NCBI GenBank assembly: GCA_036172665.1
Contig: CM069870.1
Span: forward strand, 21,550,001-21,614,000
Reading direction: 5' to 3'
DNA: 64,000 bases
Origin: Prosopocoilus inquinatus
Lineage: Eukaryota; Arthropoda; Insecta; Coleoptera; Lucanidae
The position numbers and the translations under genes are program-made. Below, piece after piece: positions 31,721-44,683 of this stretch (the stretch's first letter is position 1; the number at the start of each line of letters is the position of its first letter). The notes beneath the pieces are model-generated. The model was given only the letters and a program-made list of their open reading frames with translations. It was not told the DNA's origin and searched no databases.

Positions 31721-32546
31721 ATAATATATATATTTCCCAAGAACATACATATAATATGATAGGGCACGTCAAATTGAGTAGGTATAAAGTAGGAGAGCAT
31801 TATAAGCTACTTACAAGTGCAGAGATTAATAAATTCAGAAGCAGAATACAGAGTCCTCTTTAAGAGAAATGATTTAAGTTTGCGCTTAAAAATATTTTCA
31901 GTTTTACAAGTTCTTAAATAATCCGGCAGCAAATTGAAATAATCTATACCTTTGTAGTTAGGTGAACCACGGACTACGTTCAACCTGCTGAAGGGTGGCC
32001 GAAATCGATCCCCGTATCTCACACATCTCGAATGGATATCGCTACTTTTTACAAGTGTTGATTGGTTTTGAAAAATATAGACACACAACTCGAATATATA
32101 AAGTGATGTAACGGTCAAAATCTGAAGCTTGCTGAAAATATCCCGACATGACGTAGATTTAGAGGCACCTGTTATTACTCTAATAATTTTCTTTTGGGTA
32201 AGAAGAACTCCCTGGAAAGAAGTTGAGCCACCCCAGAAACGGAGGCCGTACCGAAGACGGCTCTCGACCTGAGCAAAGTAAAGGCATTGAAGTTGTTCAA
32301 TATTAAGGAAAAGCTTAAGATTTCGAAAAAGGAAAATGAGAGAATTTAATTTAGATATAAGTCGTTGACAGTGTTGCTGCTTCCAGCAAACAAACTCATC
32401 CACAACTAGCCCCAAAAAGCGTTGTTCACGGGTAGCTTTAACAGAATTATTATCAATTTTCAACTTAGTAGGGGGAATCCTACGTTGCCTATTGTGAAAA
32501 ACAATGAATTGAGTCTTTTCAGCATTAAGAAATAAATTGTTAATAG
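31721..32546 (-). mobile_element. 5'-truncated non-LTR retroelement (jockey/CR1 type)
   Basis: An 826-bp insertion relative to the empty site at 5850-5866. It contains only the 3' part of a minus-strand reverse transcriptase gene, an 86-bp 3' UTR (31721-31806) and a short TA-rich tail instead of poly(A). 5' truncation is the usual outcome of target-primed reverse transcription. Non-poly(A) microsatellite-like tails are common in the CR1/L2 side of this group. No clear target duplication remains. Confidence 0.8.
31807..32545 (-). pseudogene. Reverse transcriptase C-terminal part, truncated
   Basis: An uninterrupted minus-strand frame runs from the truncation point to a stop at 31807, about 245 codons. 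It opens with LFLNAEKTQFIVFHNRQ, the block that follows the YADD region in jockey/CR1 enzymes. Next are QRFLGLVVDEFVCWKQQ, then LYFAQVESRLRYGLRFWGGS, then QKKIIRVITGASKSTSCRDI and RCVRYGDRFRPPFSRL, and finally NYKGIDYFNLLPDYLRTCK. This is the usual order of the thumb and C-terminal region of these retroelements. The palm with the catalytic aspartates and the endonuclease are absent, so no activity is possible. The frame is open, so the copy is either young or lucky. Confidence 0.85.
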
Positions 32547-32675
32547 GTTAGCCTTGACAGTTTCGCAGATACGACTGCCTTATGGACGTTACCTTAGATA
32601 TTCATAGCACGTGATGCAGAAATTATTTTTGAATACGACCATATGAACATTCTATTTTAAAACAAAATTACGATA

Positions 32676-33602
32676 ACATAAGATAGAATACGCCTCCGTC
32701 GCTCAGTTGATGACGTCGAAATACGTGATTCCGATCTCTAGTAATTACTGATGTAACATCACAACACCAAATTCTAATTAGGGCTGACGCGAGCTGAACT
32801 GAACTGATTTATTTAAAAAAAATAAAAGGAAAGGCGCAAATTAAAAAAATAAAATAAACCTATTTTAAAACCGATTTAAAATCACTGATAATAAATGAAA
32901 TGTTATTTTCTTGTTCTTCTGAAAAAGGAGTGCCAATTCCATTAACACCAGTATATGAATTATTAACTTAACGTTTTTCATGAACAATGAATGTCATTAC
33001 CGATACATTGTTTGTTCATAAACTTTGTGCATACCTTCACAGAAATGGTAGTTAAATTTTGCTATTGCATATTATTATTTATTATTTATTGTAAGAGAAA
33101 CGAAAACGCGTCGTTAATTTCGCATTTCAATTTCAATTTCACATTTTATATTTTATTGTATTTATCCTTCTTGTTTGTTTGAAAGGAAAAGGAAAGTTTT
33201 CCGATACGATTAACACTTCAATGGTTTCCCGGAGAAGAGAGGAAAATCGGGGACTAAATTAGAAACTGAGTTTCCGACACGATAATTTATTCAGAACGCA
33301 AGCAAACGGGATATTTTACAAGTAGCAATTAAAAACCAAATTTAGAACTCATTCTGAATTATTTATAAGATCGATTTGGACCCGGACGAATTAAGGGCGG
33401 GATAAAGTTGGCTCTCGCTAATAATTCAGAATTGCGAAAAACAATTCAATATGAATTTATCTCAGACTTATTTAAAACAACTTCTTATGTTTAACGTACA
33501 GTGTATACTCAGAAGTTTGTTTATTTTCCCTTTTTCTTTTTGGAAAAAATGATTTCGTACGGAAGGTTTAAGTCAAAAAAAATTATTCATTGTAAAAATA
33601 TG
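32676..33602. other. Intergenic, no gene seen
   Basis: AT-rich, apparently single-copy. The frame at 32991-33182 is a low-complexity hydrophobic run and not a credible gene. Confidence 0.4.
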
Positions 33603-34571
33603 TACAAGGTGACTACGCGAGAATTCCTACCCCCTTTAATTCTTTTATTTTTGATTTTAAGAAAAAATGCTTAATACAAAACTTAAAGGGACTAATTCAA
33701 AGTTTCTCTGTGTGGTCACAGAAAAACAATTGATGGTCGAATACACGAGATATAAACTAAATTTAAGTTTTTTTTAATGGAACACTGTATTTTATTACGT
33801 TTTTCGATTCGAAATAAAATTCTAATGGGTCTACATGTATAATAAAACTAATAATGTAGAAGGTGTTTATAAAATAATTCCTGCTTAATTATTTTAGAAA
33901 GAAAAAAGGATAAAAAAGTTGTAGAATTTATTTCAGTACTGCTACAGATACTCACAACAAACAATTGAGCGTCGGATACCCAAAGAAATAAACGAAGTTT
34001 TGGTTTTAAATAAAATAACATTAAATAAAATTTTACCATTAACATATTAAATCGATTTACATGTTTTCTGAAAATTAACTTTTTAACTAGTAACGAAAAA
34101 TATTTCGGAAAAATTGAATTTTAAAAAATGACTAAAAATTTAACGTAAAACATATTCAAAGCATCTTCAATTTTTTTTTACGCAAAGTGTAAACCTTTAA
34201 AACATGTTTTGATTCACATCTCTCGGTATAAAAGAATCATTATTCAAGTTTTCTATTTCTAAAATTCAAAACTAAAATAAATTAAATAGGAATTATTTTA
34301 TAGAGACCTTCTACATTATTGGTTTTATTATATACGTAGTCCCAGTAGAATTTAATTTAGAATCGAAAATCGTAATAATATACAGGCTGTTCCATTAAAA
34401 AAAAAACTTAAGTTTAGTTTATATCTCGTTTATCCCACCATCAATTGTTTTTCTGTGAGCACACGGAGAAACTTTGAATTAGTCCCTATAAGTTTTGTAT
34501 TAAGCATTGTTTCCTAAAATCAAAAATAAAAGAGTTAAAGGGGATAGGAATTCTCGCGTAGTCACCTTGTA
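33603..34571. mobile_element. Element with ~280-bp inverted repeats (969 bp)
   Basis: The left arm, 33603-33885, starts TACAAGGTGACTACGCGAGA. It is mirrored by 34292-34571, ending in the complement. Shared inner blocks include TTCAAAGTTTCTC and AATTGATGGT. TA-type ends and the TACARGGTG start relate it loosely to the TACAGGGTG repeats at 46.6 and 49.4 kb. The small frames inside are by-products. No transposase. Confidence 0.7.
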
Positions 34572-36826
34572 CGTAATTAAAATTAAAGATTTTTTGAGTT
34601 GCTTATAATTTGTTCTTCGTCTTGATTTTTCCAACATAGTAACAGTTTTGAAGCAAGCTATTATTTTATTTTCGAAAAACGATAGTAAAAAAAAACTAGA
34701 CGTGTTAAGTAAATCTGGGCACACACTGTATACTACAGATAAAGATATTATTATTATTATTAGTTTTCATTAAAAGATACGCATACGGATGTGATATGTC
34801 TACAAACGATTTCATTTCTAGGTATTCCTAGATGTTTATGAGGAGTGACTAATTTTGTTGCTATAAATACTTTGTTTGTGCTTTCGTGTATACAGTTTCA
34901 TCGTGTGAACCCAGCTCAGCAGCGCCAGAAAATATGCAAAACAATTAAAAATCGCACGTGATTAGAACACGTCAAAAAAATCGACACTATTTTACAATAA
35001 TTCTTTACGCCGTAAGAGCAAGTCAAAGATACGCCTGGAATTTCTTGAAACCTTGCCCTTAGACTAATTCGGAATGATACAGATGTAAACAACATTAAAT
35101 TCTTAACTGTTACACAACGTTTTAAGGCATGAAGCAAATAAAGAAAAGGTTATCATTGACAAACACGTTTTTATTGCTCTCATGGTATTACTTTTTTCTA
35201 GGCTGTTTTCATTCAAACAAAAAGTAAGCGATTGATATAAATCATATTTTAATAATTACTAAGGTTCGGACTTTCCTAGGATATCTGGTAAAAACCAGTA
35301 TAAAGATAAACAAAGCAGCGGCGTAGATTTCAACGTCGCCGCTGCACGGCTTATATACCCGGGGCATTCTCACTCTCGCGCTCTTTGCATCAGAAGCAAC
35401 CGTTTGATGTAAATTACGTGTGTAACATAATTTCCTTTATAATTTCTTTCGAATTAATAATTATGAAAACATTATAATTCTTTAATGTAGCTTTTAAAAA
35501 GACTGGCATAATACATTTAATTCATATCAGTTATAGCGCAGTCACTGCAAAAAGTATGCGAGTTCATTTCGGAATGAATCGATTATGTAAACAAGTTTTT
35601 ATATCCAGTCGACCAGAACTGTAGTGGTTACTGCGTGCCGCATAGACTTCTAGGGCTTCGACTGATTTATTGTTTTGTTTTTACAGGGCAGACGCGTTAA
35701 AGATTAGAACTTTTTCCGACTATGATCGCTTCAGCATATTAGTAGTCCTCGTATATTTAACGAAACCTTCCGCCTAAAATGCGCCTAGGCCTGATAATTA
35801 CATAAATTTAATATCTAATGCATTATATTATAAATGCTGTAAAGGTTGAAGTTTACATCAATTTTATTCCTCATTCAGTTTTTGGTAAACTATTATTAAA
35901 AAAAGCACTGGCATACTTGTAACACGCATACAAGTGTAGTAAGTACACAATAAAGTTTAATGAAATGAAATGCTTTAATGCAACTTGGCTCGTAACAAAG
36001 CGTAATGTGTAACTTGCCTTGACACTTTAGAGGCTTTTGTTAAGTACCCTCGAACGTTTAATAATATGTAATGGAACGAACGTAAAACGCGATACGTCAG
36101 TTATTTGTAAGAACCGTTTTACATCTATAAAATTCTGTTACAATTTCTTGTGCAAAGTGACAAAGAAGCATCAAATTCAACCAAGGAACTTAATGATATA
36201 ATAACTTTGGTAGTCTGTCTCTCTCACTTTGTACAAATTTTGATACATTCATAAACATTTTTGAGATTAATTGTAATCTGCCCATTCGGTGTTAAATATG
36301 GATAAAGTTTTATCTGAAAAGTTATTAATCTTCATCTAATTTGGCGTTATTGTTCTCCTTTTCCAACTAAATTGTATCTAAAAGTGAGTGCTTACTCCAG
36401 CAAGGTTAAGCTTAACTCTGCTCCACTACACACGTTTAAAGGGTAAACATCCTAACTCCGTTTTTCGTAACTCCGCTAACGGATGGACGCGAGGGAACAC
36501 CGAAAAAGTGTTCCATGGCGTCCAAAAAGTGTTAGAATTAACTCCAGATTTTTATCAGTGTAGATGTAAAACGGCTCTAAGTAACCGACGGAAATTCTTC
36601 ATAGTTTTAAAATTTCTCAAACTCACCGTCACCACCCTGAGAATCACCGAACGTACCTGAAAATAAAAGTGCTCGTTAATATTTAAAAAAATCATTATCG
36701 TAGAGGTGCGGCAGATGTCCGTACCAAAGGGCAATTTACGAGTAATGGAATGTATTAATACAAATTACGAAAATTCAGTTGCGTTTTTGATGATCTCATC
36801 GAACTTACACTAACTAGCATGAAAGT
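34572..36826. other. Intergenic, no gene seen
   Basis: No exon or element border is certain. A patch at 36385-36570 with repeated TTAACTCC and GTGTTCC(A)TGG-like pieces might be a decayed MITE. The frame over it (36388-36660) has no recognisable domain. Confidence 0.35.
35315..35345. repeat. GC-rich hairpin, 9-bp perfect arms
   Basis: GCAGCGGCG (35315-35323) and CGCCGCTGC (35337-35345) flank a 13-base loop. CTTATATACCCGGGG follows directly, which could be a TATA-type core promoter, but there is no gene nearby to support it. Confidence 0.45.
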
Positions 36827-38819
36827 CAGTGGCGGCGTTAGGGGCGGGTGAACCGTGCAACCGTTCGGGGCCTCGCGCTTTCAAGGGCCTCGCGCCACCT
36901 GCTATACATGAATTCTTCAATATTTTAAGCCACGATACTTGCCAGAATGAAGATTATCGAATATCGTATGTAAATACGAAAATATTTAAAAATGAACATA
37001 TTAGAAATTTTATTCAGTCAAAAAGAAAAATAAAAACCTTACAAACAAACAACACATATAAACAAATAGTTGTCCTTAATACTCCCTTAACAAATCTTAC
37101 TTCTCGAGAAACCACATTTTCAACCAGCTCTTATTTCTAGAAACAGCTGTTGTGTGAGGACTAGATTTTACGGTCTTCAGTCATTTTTTGTCTCTCCTTA
37201 GAATTTAAATTTGCTTGCAAATAATCTCAAATATGTTTAAGCAAGATTATTGCAGTTTATAATTAGTTTCAGTTTTTAAATTCTCGATTTTATAATTCGA
37301 TAACCTGATAGGTTGGTTAATATTGGTAAACCCCCTTTTAAATTACATTAGTATTCTTAAAGCAGTGTGCGTAGATATACTGATTCCATTTGATTTTATT
37401 TCATTTTTTTTAGTTGTAAATCGATTGTATTTTGTCTTTACTTGATTCAATTTGACTTTATTTTATATTTGTATTACCTTATATATTTATATTTTGTACT
37501 CTCAATTCGTTGTGACTAAGTTTTATAGAATATGTAATTTCGTCTTATTTTTATCAGCGATCGGCTTTTGTTTTTCTTTTTAATTCCTTATTTGACTTTA
37601 TTTGATTCAATTTTTAATGTAGCGTGTAAACTAAGCAGCGGATAAATACGATATTTTTAAGATGATGAATTTTTCAAAAGACTCAAACAGAAACTATTTT
37701 CAGTACTACAGGGTGTTTGCAGGAAGCTGGGCGAGTTTTAATTTTGTATTTTTTTTTCTGGTACACTTCCGATTAAACAAAATTGACGGGTCCGAGCGTT
37801 TATTCTTTTTTTAAATTAATTGTCTTGAAAATATCGAATTTTTCCGCCAGTTAGTTTCCACGTTGTGCAATTAATTGATCGACCTTTTTTTCTTTTATTC
37901 GATTTCATTTAATTTAGTTTTATTTTTTAAGTATCAGATTATCTTTTATTCCACCCGATTTTATGTTTTAATTATCAATTGATCGTCTTTTGTTTTTGTT
38001 TTTCCCTTGACTTACTCGATTTCAGTTTATTTTACATTTTAATCCTTTAGATCGATCGCCATTTTTGTTTTTGTTTTTCTTTCAATGAATTTGATTTCAG
38101 TTTATTTTATATTTTAATCCCTTTCGATCGATTGCCATTATTGTTTTCTCTTTTATGAGATTTGATCTTATTTATTGGTTATCAGTTGATGGTCTTATGT
38201 TTTTGTTTTTTTTATTTACTCAATTTTACTACATTTTAATTCCTTCGATCGATCGCCATTCTCGCTTTCTTTTTTATGCGATTTGATTTTATTTTCTAAT
38301 TATATTTTTTTTTAACATTTAACATTTTCATTTTCGTTTTATGTTTTATTTTTTGTTTGACTTTTCTTGATACTAGTTTTCATCTTTTAATTATTTAAAA
38401 TTTCTTTTATTACATTTTTGATTATCAATATTTATATTGATTTGACTTATTCTTAGTTTTATTTTCTTCATATTTTTTGACGATTGGATTTGACAACATA
38501 TTATTTTTATTTTTAACATCAATTAATCGTCTTCGTCTTTTCTAAATATTTTTATTTTATAGTTATTTTTTTCTTTCTTAATTCACATTTTTATTTCAAA
38601 GTTGTACTTCTTTGTTTCCGTAGTACCATTTTGATTTCAAATAACGACGTATTTTAAAAATCGAAACTTGTCACTTGAAGTTATTTTACCTACTCGTTTT
38701 AAATTTATTTAGTATTTTCTGCCTTTTATAATGCAAAGAAGACAAACTCTTTTCCCGTACCCTAAGGGCCCCGCAAAAATTTCTGGCTCGGGACCTCGCA
38801 ACTATTAAGGCCGCCTCTG
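36827..38819. mobile_element. hAT-family non-autonomous element with exact 8-bp duplication (1,993 bp)
   Basis: The ends CAGTGGCGGCGTTAGGGG and the complement of AAGGCCGCCTCTG pair, with inner matching blocks around GGGCCTCGCG and CGAGGTCCC. The flanking 8-mers are identical: ATGAAAGT at 36819-36826 and 38820-38827. CAGNGGCGG ends and 8-bp duplications are diagnostic of hAT elements. The interior has no transposase but contains an AT-rich array (about 37880-38330) and a small TACAGGGTGTTTGCAGGAAG insertion-like segment near 37707. Confidence 0.88.
37880..38330 (+). repeat. AT-rich tandem subrepeats, ~65-75 bp, inside the hAT element
   Basis: GATCGATCGCCATTTTTGTT and variants recur at about 37981, 38053, 38126, 38186 and 38248, each followed by a TTTTATTTGATTT-like filler. 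The complementary form (AAACAAAAGACGATC) fills the hAT-like element at 53808-56491. Confidence 0.65.
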
Positions 38820-38827
38820 ATGAAAGT

Positions 38828-40360
38828 ACATTAAAAAAAAAGTAAATTAAGAATTAAAGATTTATAAATAAGGGGGAGGGGATCTAATTAAAAAAAACGT
38901 GACACAACGAGCCGTTTAAATCCAAACAGGACTCTTTATTGAAATTTATTGGAGCCTTTATACAGTGACCGGCAGAAAGTTGGTTATGGGAAAACTCTTT
39001 ATTATTGATTTGTCAGAAAAAATTATTCTTTATAAAAGCTTCTGCATCTTCCCAAACTCAAGATGCACGTATCAAAATTTGAAAATCTCTTATCACATAC
39101 CAAGGAAATCAAAATATTTGAAATCGATATAAGAGTACCTGTATTTTCCACGGTACATGCAAACTTTATTTGGAAAAGTTACTCAGAATTATAATGAAAT
39201 CTCAAATATGAAATCATAGCTACCTACGATGGAAAAAAATTGGCTACAAAAAAAATGCAATTTTTAGAGTATCAATGTTATTAATCATAATTTCTAGTTG
39301 ATAGTTGAGCAAAAGACAAATCTCAGAGTATGTTCATATCACACTTGAAGAAATGTCCAGCTATACACATACAAAATTCTAACAGCAAGAAAGTTATGGA
39401 ACTTTTACGGAGCTCTGGGACACCTGTACATATATATTTCATTCTTGTTAAAAACGTGCTCTACTCTTTCATAATTCTCTCAGATCATGCGACATTCCTA
39501 TTTTTCTTTATATACTTAAAACAGTTACAATTTTTTTATTTCAAAAAATGTATTGTAAATCCATTTTCGGGGACATTGAAAAAAGTTTCTGAATTTTCCA
39601 GCGAAAAACAGCTCGAATTTTTATTATCCTGAAAGTACCGAAACTTCATCTATTTATTTCGCCTGACGAGGACCGAATGCAAATGCCTTTTTTTCCAAAC
39701 CGCCATCCGCGCATACGCCCAAAAAAAAATATATCCAGCGTTGGCAACTCAGCAAATTAAATCCGAGTTCGTTAAAAGAAAAAAAAAACAGCATGACGGA
39801 AAACGTACGTAGAATAAATACCACGTGATCGGCCGTTCGCCCTCTGAAATCCTCTTACTTTTGTTTTACAAGAACGAGCAGCCCTCGCCATTTCCAGAAT
39901 AAAACATGATCGGCGTGCAAACACCAGGTTGAGTCCTTCCGAAATTCATCGGGTTTATGCTGCCGTATTAAAATAAGTCGCCGGTCAAACTTTCAAACGG
40001 CTACAGTTTGCTCTGCCCTACAAAAATATTATTCGAAGTAAGTAAGTAGTTTGCGAAAGTTTGCTCGAATATATTAAAAATTTTATTCCCTCCAAGCAAG
40101 AAAAAATGTACTTTAATTAAACACATTTCAGTCGGTGCACCAAGCTTCACAAACTTTATTTTATATTAAAAAAGAAGACGAGATTCTTGTGATTTTAAAC
40201 CTGAAAATTTTATTCATTCGTTCAACGAATGTAGGTGTGAACTTTCGTCTCGATTTCGAAAAAAAAATTATTTTCTTTGTACACTAATCTTACTTTGAAG
40301 TGCATTTAATTAACCCTAAAAATACGCGGATAACATTAAAATTTAATTGCACTATGAAAA
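38828..40360. other. Intergenic, no gene seen
   Basis: Apparently single-copy, with GC-richer patches at 39660-39960. The frame 39330-39632 shows no domain and I do not call it. Confidence 0.4.
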
Positions 40361-42440
40361 ACCAGCAGCACGGCGGAGCCAGTCAACGGCAAGCCTTGAA
40401 ATTCAAACACTAGTTTCCCTGGTTTTCCACGGTGGATTTTCCTGAAACTGTGTCAGCACTTCAGGTACAAACTGCCCTACATTCCTACAGAAATTCATAG
40501 AAATCTAACCGCTGGAAACAAAATTATACCGCAGAATGTGTCTTACACTTTCATTTCACTTTTCCGTGGTAAACAGAACATTTTAACGCGGATTTTTACA
40601 TCAATTGCATTTTCTCGTTCTCCTCTCCTAATTACATGCAAATCCAACCGCGGTAACACATGGAAATCGACATCCACCTGCACGAGGTCACGCTTTCTTT
40701 GCACATCCGACTTCGCACCGCCAGTGTGCCCGTGACATCAGAAGCGGCATCAATGGATTGGTGGTTCATTGGTTTTTAAAACTGCTTGGATCTCTTTAGA
40801 CCTCAGTTCGAGTAAAATAAGGAGCTTCGTTGGTTTGCAATTGTAGTATATATGGCTTTTCAAGAGAACAGAATCAGAGGCATCATGTTCAACATGAACA
40901 ATAGAAAGCTAACATGGCGGAGCCCACCAATGGTGAACTTGGAAATTAAAACTCTAATTTCGCTGATTTTCCATGGTGGATTTTCCTGAAACTTTGCAGA
41001 CACTTCACGTATATACTCCCTTATATTCGTACAAAAATTAAGGTAAGTCTAACCGCTGGAAAATCTTTTGCACTGCGGAAAGTGTTCCACACTTTTATGT
41101 CAATTTTTACAGCAATCGCATCCTCTCCTTCTCCTATCGATTAATCGCAAATTCCACGGTGGTAACACCTGCAAATCAACATCCACCTGTACAAAGTCAC
41201 GCCCTCTTTGCGAATTCGACTTCGCTTTACCGGTGTGCCCATAAGTCACAACCGGAATCAATGGATCGACAGTTCATGGTTTTTAAAATTATGTGAATGG
41301 ATCTTTTTAGACCTGAGTTCGAGTAAAAAAAAGGGCTTTATTGGTTTGCAAATGCAGTAAACGGCTGTTGAAGAGAACAATATCACAGCATCATGTTTAA
41401 AAATAGAAAACTAGCACAGTGGAGCTAACCAATGGCGAGCTTGGAAATTGAAATATTAATTTCACTGATTTGCCTTGGTGGATTTTCCTGAAACTTTGCC
41501 AGCACTTCACGCGTAAACTCCCTTATATTTGCAAAAAAATTAAGGTAATTCTAACCACTGGAAAATCTTTTGCACCGCACCACAATTTTATGTTAATTTT
41601 CCGCGGGAAAAAAGGACACATTACCGCGGTTTTTAACAGCAGTCGCATCCTCTCCTGCTCCTCTATCGATTTATCGCAATTAGACGCTAAATCAACGGTG
41701 GTAACATCTGCAAATCGAGATCCACTCGCATAGGGTCACGTCCCCTTCGCGTATTCAACTTCACTTTACCCATAACGTCAGAAGCGAAATCAATGGACCA
41801 ATGGTTCATTGGTGTTTAAAATGATTTGGATGCATCTCTTTACACCTCAGTTTGAGTAAAAAAAAGGGACTTCATTGGTTTGCAATTGCAGTGTACGGCT
41901 TTTCAAGAGAACAGGGTCACAGCATCATGTTCAACAATAGAAAGCTAGCACAGCGGAGCTCACCAATGGTGAGCTTGGAAATTAAAACAGTAATTTCAGT
42001 GGTTCTCCACGGTGGATTTTCGTGAAACTTCTCCTGCACTTCATGCATATACTCCCTAATATTCGTACAAAATTAAAGGCAAATCCAACCGCTGGAAAAT
42101 CTTTTGCACCGCGGAATGTGTTTCACATTTTCATGTCAATTTTCCGCGGGAAAGCAGGACATTTTACCGCGGATTTTTACAGCAATCGTATCCTCTCCTT
42201 TTCCTCTGTCAATTAATCGCCATAATACGAAAATTCAACGGTGGTAACATCTGCAAATCGACATCCACCTGCAGAAGGTCACATCCCCTTTGCGTGTCCC
42301 TTTCGACTTGGGCATCCTCGGTGTGTCTGTGACGTCAGAAGCGGAATCAATGAAACGAGAGTTCATCGGTTTTTAAAACTATTTAGAATTCTTTAGACTG
42401 CAGAAACAACGAGTTCATTGGCTTGCGTTCGCACACGAAT
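40361..42440 (+). repeat. Tandem repeat, about four copies of a 500-545-bp unit
   Basis: GGAGC(C/T)(A/C)ACCAATGG with its neighbours recurs at about 40375, 40919, 41421 and 41955 (spacing 544, 502 and 534). Each unit continues with TTGGAAATTAAAAC, GGTGGATTTTCCTGAAACTT, AACCGCTGGAAAATCTTTTG, GTGGTAACA, then ATCAATGGA and a block TTCATTGGTTTTTAAAA with TTTAGACCTCAGTTCGAGTA. That last block is shared with the 26.5-28.4 kb satellite. Short frames in each unit are by-products. Confidence 0.85.
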
Positions 42441-43753
42441 TTTTAAGAGAACCAAAAAGGAAATAATAATTCCATTACTAATTCCCGAATCGAATCAAAT
42501 TACCGCGTTCCTTGACGTTTCCCAAAATCCATCTTATCTTCGACATCACATGAAACACGCTTTTCTACACGAGCTTTTCCATTCGGGCTAATGAAATTAC
42601 TCGGAAATATTAATACGTGAGCGAAAATGAAGTGCCTTTTAATGAAACCTCCTCCATTTTCGGAGCGAACGCCCAAGATTCACTTCTATTTATAGACGCG
42701 TGACTATTACTACCCGCCGGGTCTTAATGCGCCCCCTACACGCGAAACACGATGGAGAGAAAAAAAAAAACAACCGCAAAATATGGACCTACCCTGAATA
42801 CGCGAGCAAAAAAATAAAATAAAAATAAGGCAGCGAAAGGGCACTCACTCTCCGGTTAATCTGGAATCGCTTAGGTTGGTTTTAATTTATTATAATTGCA
42901 GGCACTGTAGAGTTTTGCTACAGGAGGAACGGGAGCTTAATTGATCCGAAATCTCAGATTTTATGGCGGACGTTTAAACCAGATTTTGGGAGAATACCAA
43001 TTACTGGAAAGACATTCTGACCTAATCGATACTGAATTGCCCGACATAAAGATAAAAGGTGAGCAATACAAAAATTAAGTGTCCTGTGTATAATTCATAC
43101 GCATGTACAGTGCGTTCCAAAATTTTTTGGTATATACAAAACGACACATTGCTACTGAAGATAACCCTTCAGTAGAAACAAGAATTGTGTTGAGGAAATT
43201 GAAATAAGGGTGTCTCTCACCTGTATGTACAGTCGGTCCTATTTTACACCACCTTGACGCGTAAAGACGCCAAACCAAAATCAATCCGCTTCGTTGAAAG
43301 CCGAGTCAGCACCAACGCTACACTGTTCGTCCAGAAGAATCATCACAGATAACTGAAAACCACCTTTGTCCAATAAGCGAACACCCAAGATCAACCATAA
43401 CTAAAAGCCGGTACTAACAAAAAAAAATACATCGTCGCCTAAATGAGCCAGGTCAAAATTAGCACTAAAAGTGATACTAGAAGCCTGCAAGGGAAGGAAA
43501 GTTCGACAATAGCAATTTGAACGAAAGAGAAAGCAACAGTCGCAAACACATCTGTCCTGAACGTCAAGGACAGGACTGAGACAAACTCTGATGAGCTCTT
43601 GATCCACCAGGACACCAAATTAACTCCCACCATAGTCGTAAATCGCAGGAAACTTCCCTCGAGGTCTTGCCGGTACCAAAATAGCATGCCTTGTTCACCA
43701 CGGAATATAGGCAGCCGTAGCACCTACATGTATATCGTAACGACTATTGTACG
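42441..43753. other. Intergenic, no gene seen
   Basis: GC-richer, probably single-copy sequence at 42480-42900. A segment near 43104 begins TACAGTGCGTTCCAAAA, like a Tc1-type terminus, but I found no partner. The two overlapping minus-strand frames at 43401-43723 have no recognisable domain. Confidence 0.35.
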
Positions 43754-44675
43754 CAGTGTTGCCAACGCACTTTCTTAAATTTCTCTCAAAAAAGTTGGAA
43801 AATCCCAGCAAAAGTTTTAAAATCCTCACAAAATCCTCTACAATTCTTCTCTGATGAATTTTAATTAAAGAAAATTACAAGGCATAAAATTAGTTATTTT
43901 CTCGAAAAAGAAACTCAAGATAACGTTGTTCAAAGCGCAGAAGGTCGCAAATATGTCAAAAAGTTGTATTTCTCGGGTGAGCATTTTTTTATGATTTCGT
44001 TCTTATTATTACAGACATATTTTAGGTTTCGTTATATCAACTGATGACATAAGAGATGTGCTGTCAGGTTAAGGCCCGGTTTCTGGAAGCGATTTATGGG
44101 CCGATTAGTTTAACTAAGGATTAGAATGTGAGATACGTTTTGTTATACTGCATACTGTTTCACATTCTAATCATTAGTTAAACTAATCGGCTCATAAATC
44201 GCTTCCAGAAACCGGGCCTAAAACATCTATCGATATATGTAGCATTTTGTGATAAGAGAAAAAAAAATGGAATTTTTGATATACGACCTTTTGCTTTGAA
44301 CATTGAACTACACTCGATTCACGGTGAAAATCATTTCGTTTTGATCATGAGCAATATATCATAGATCACTTAGAATAATCAGGATTGGTTTTGTCATAGT
44401 GAATTCTACAGGAATCGAATGCGTAATCCACCAAAACAAAAATTAATTCAAAGCACATCGAAACTACCACTTGCACGTTTTTCTTAAAAAGATCGATGGA
44501 AATTTTAACATGAAACGAAAATGTTACTTAATTAAAAAAAATCTATTTGCTTTGTTTACGTATCAATAAATGTAATTGTTCAAAATGTTAAAATCGTCAA
44601 AAAATCTTTACAAAATACCCGCATGTAAACAAGATCCTCACAAATTGGAGAATTACTCGCAGATTGGCAACACCG
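43754..44675. mobile_element. Probable hAT-like element (922 bp) with a nested MITE
   Basis: The left end CAGTGTTGCCAACGCAC and the right-end complement CGGTGTTGCCAATCTGCG pair over about 14 bases. Flanking 8-mers ATTGTACG and ATTCTTTG agree at 5 of 8 positions, compatible with a decayed duplication. No transposase. It encloses the foldback MITE at 44073-44218. Confidence 0.55.
44073..44218. mobile_element. Foldback MITE with TAA target duplication (146 bp)
   Basis: The arms GGCCCGGTTTCTGGAAGCGA and its complement are nearly perfect. Further pairing (CGATTAGTTTAACTAA) extends the arms to about 55 bp. TAA lies at both flanks (44070-44072 and 44219-44221). Same class as the elements at 6710 and 62065, PIF/Harbinger-like. 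Confidence 0.8.
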
Positions 44676-44683
44676 ATTCTTTG

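Larger units (their letters stand above)
31504..32675 (+). repeat. Foldback repeat family A, copy split by a retroelement
   Basis: The left part, 31504-31720, starts TATACAGGGTGACATCTAAT and ends GCAGTTCGAAGAAATA. The right part, 32547-32675, starts GTTAGCCTTGACAGTTTCGC. In the copy at 5633 these two parts are contiguous, so 31721-32546 is an insertion. A further diverged family-A-like fragment lies just left, around 31365-31500. Confidence 0.75.

Noticed and set aside
43401..43723. Two overlapping minus-strand frames of 68 and 94 codons
   Set aside because: Different frames over the same DNA, no domain, no splice support.
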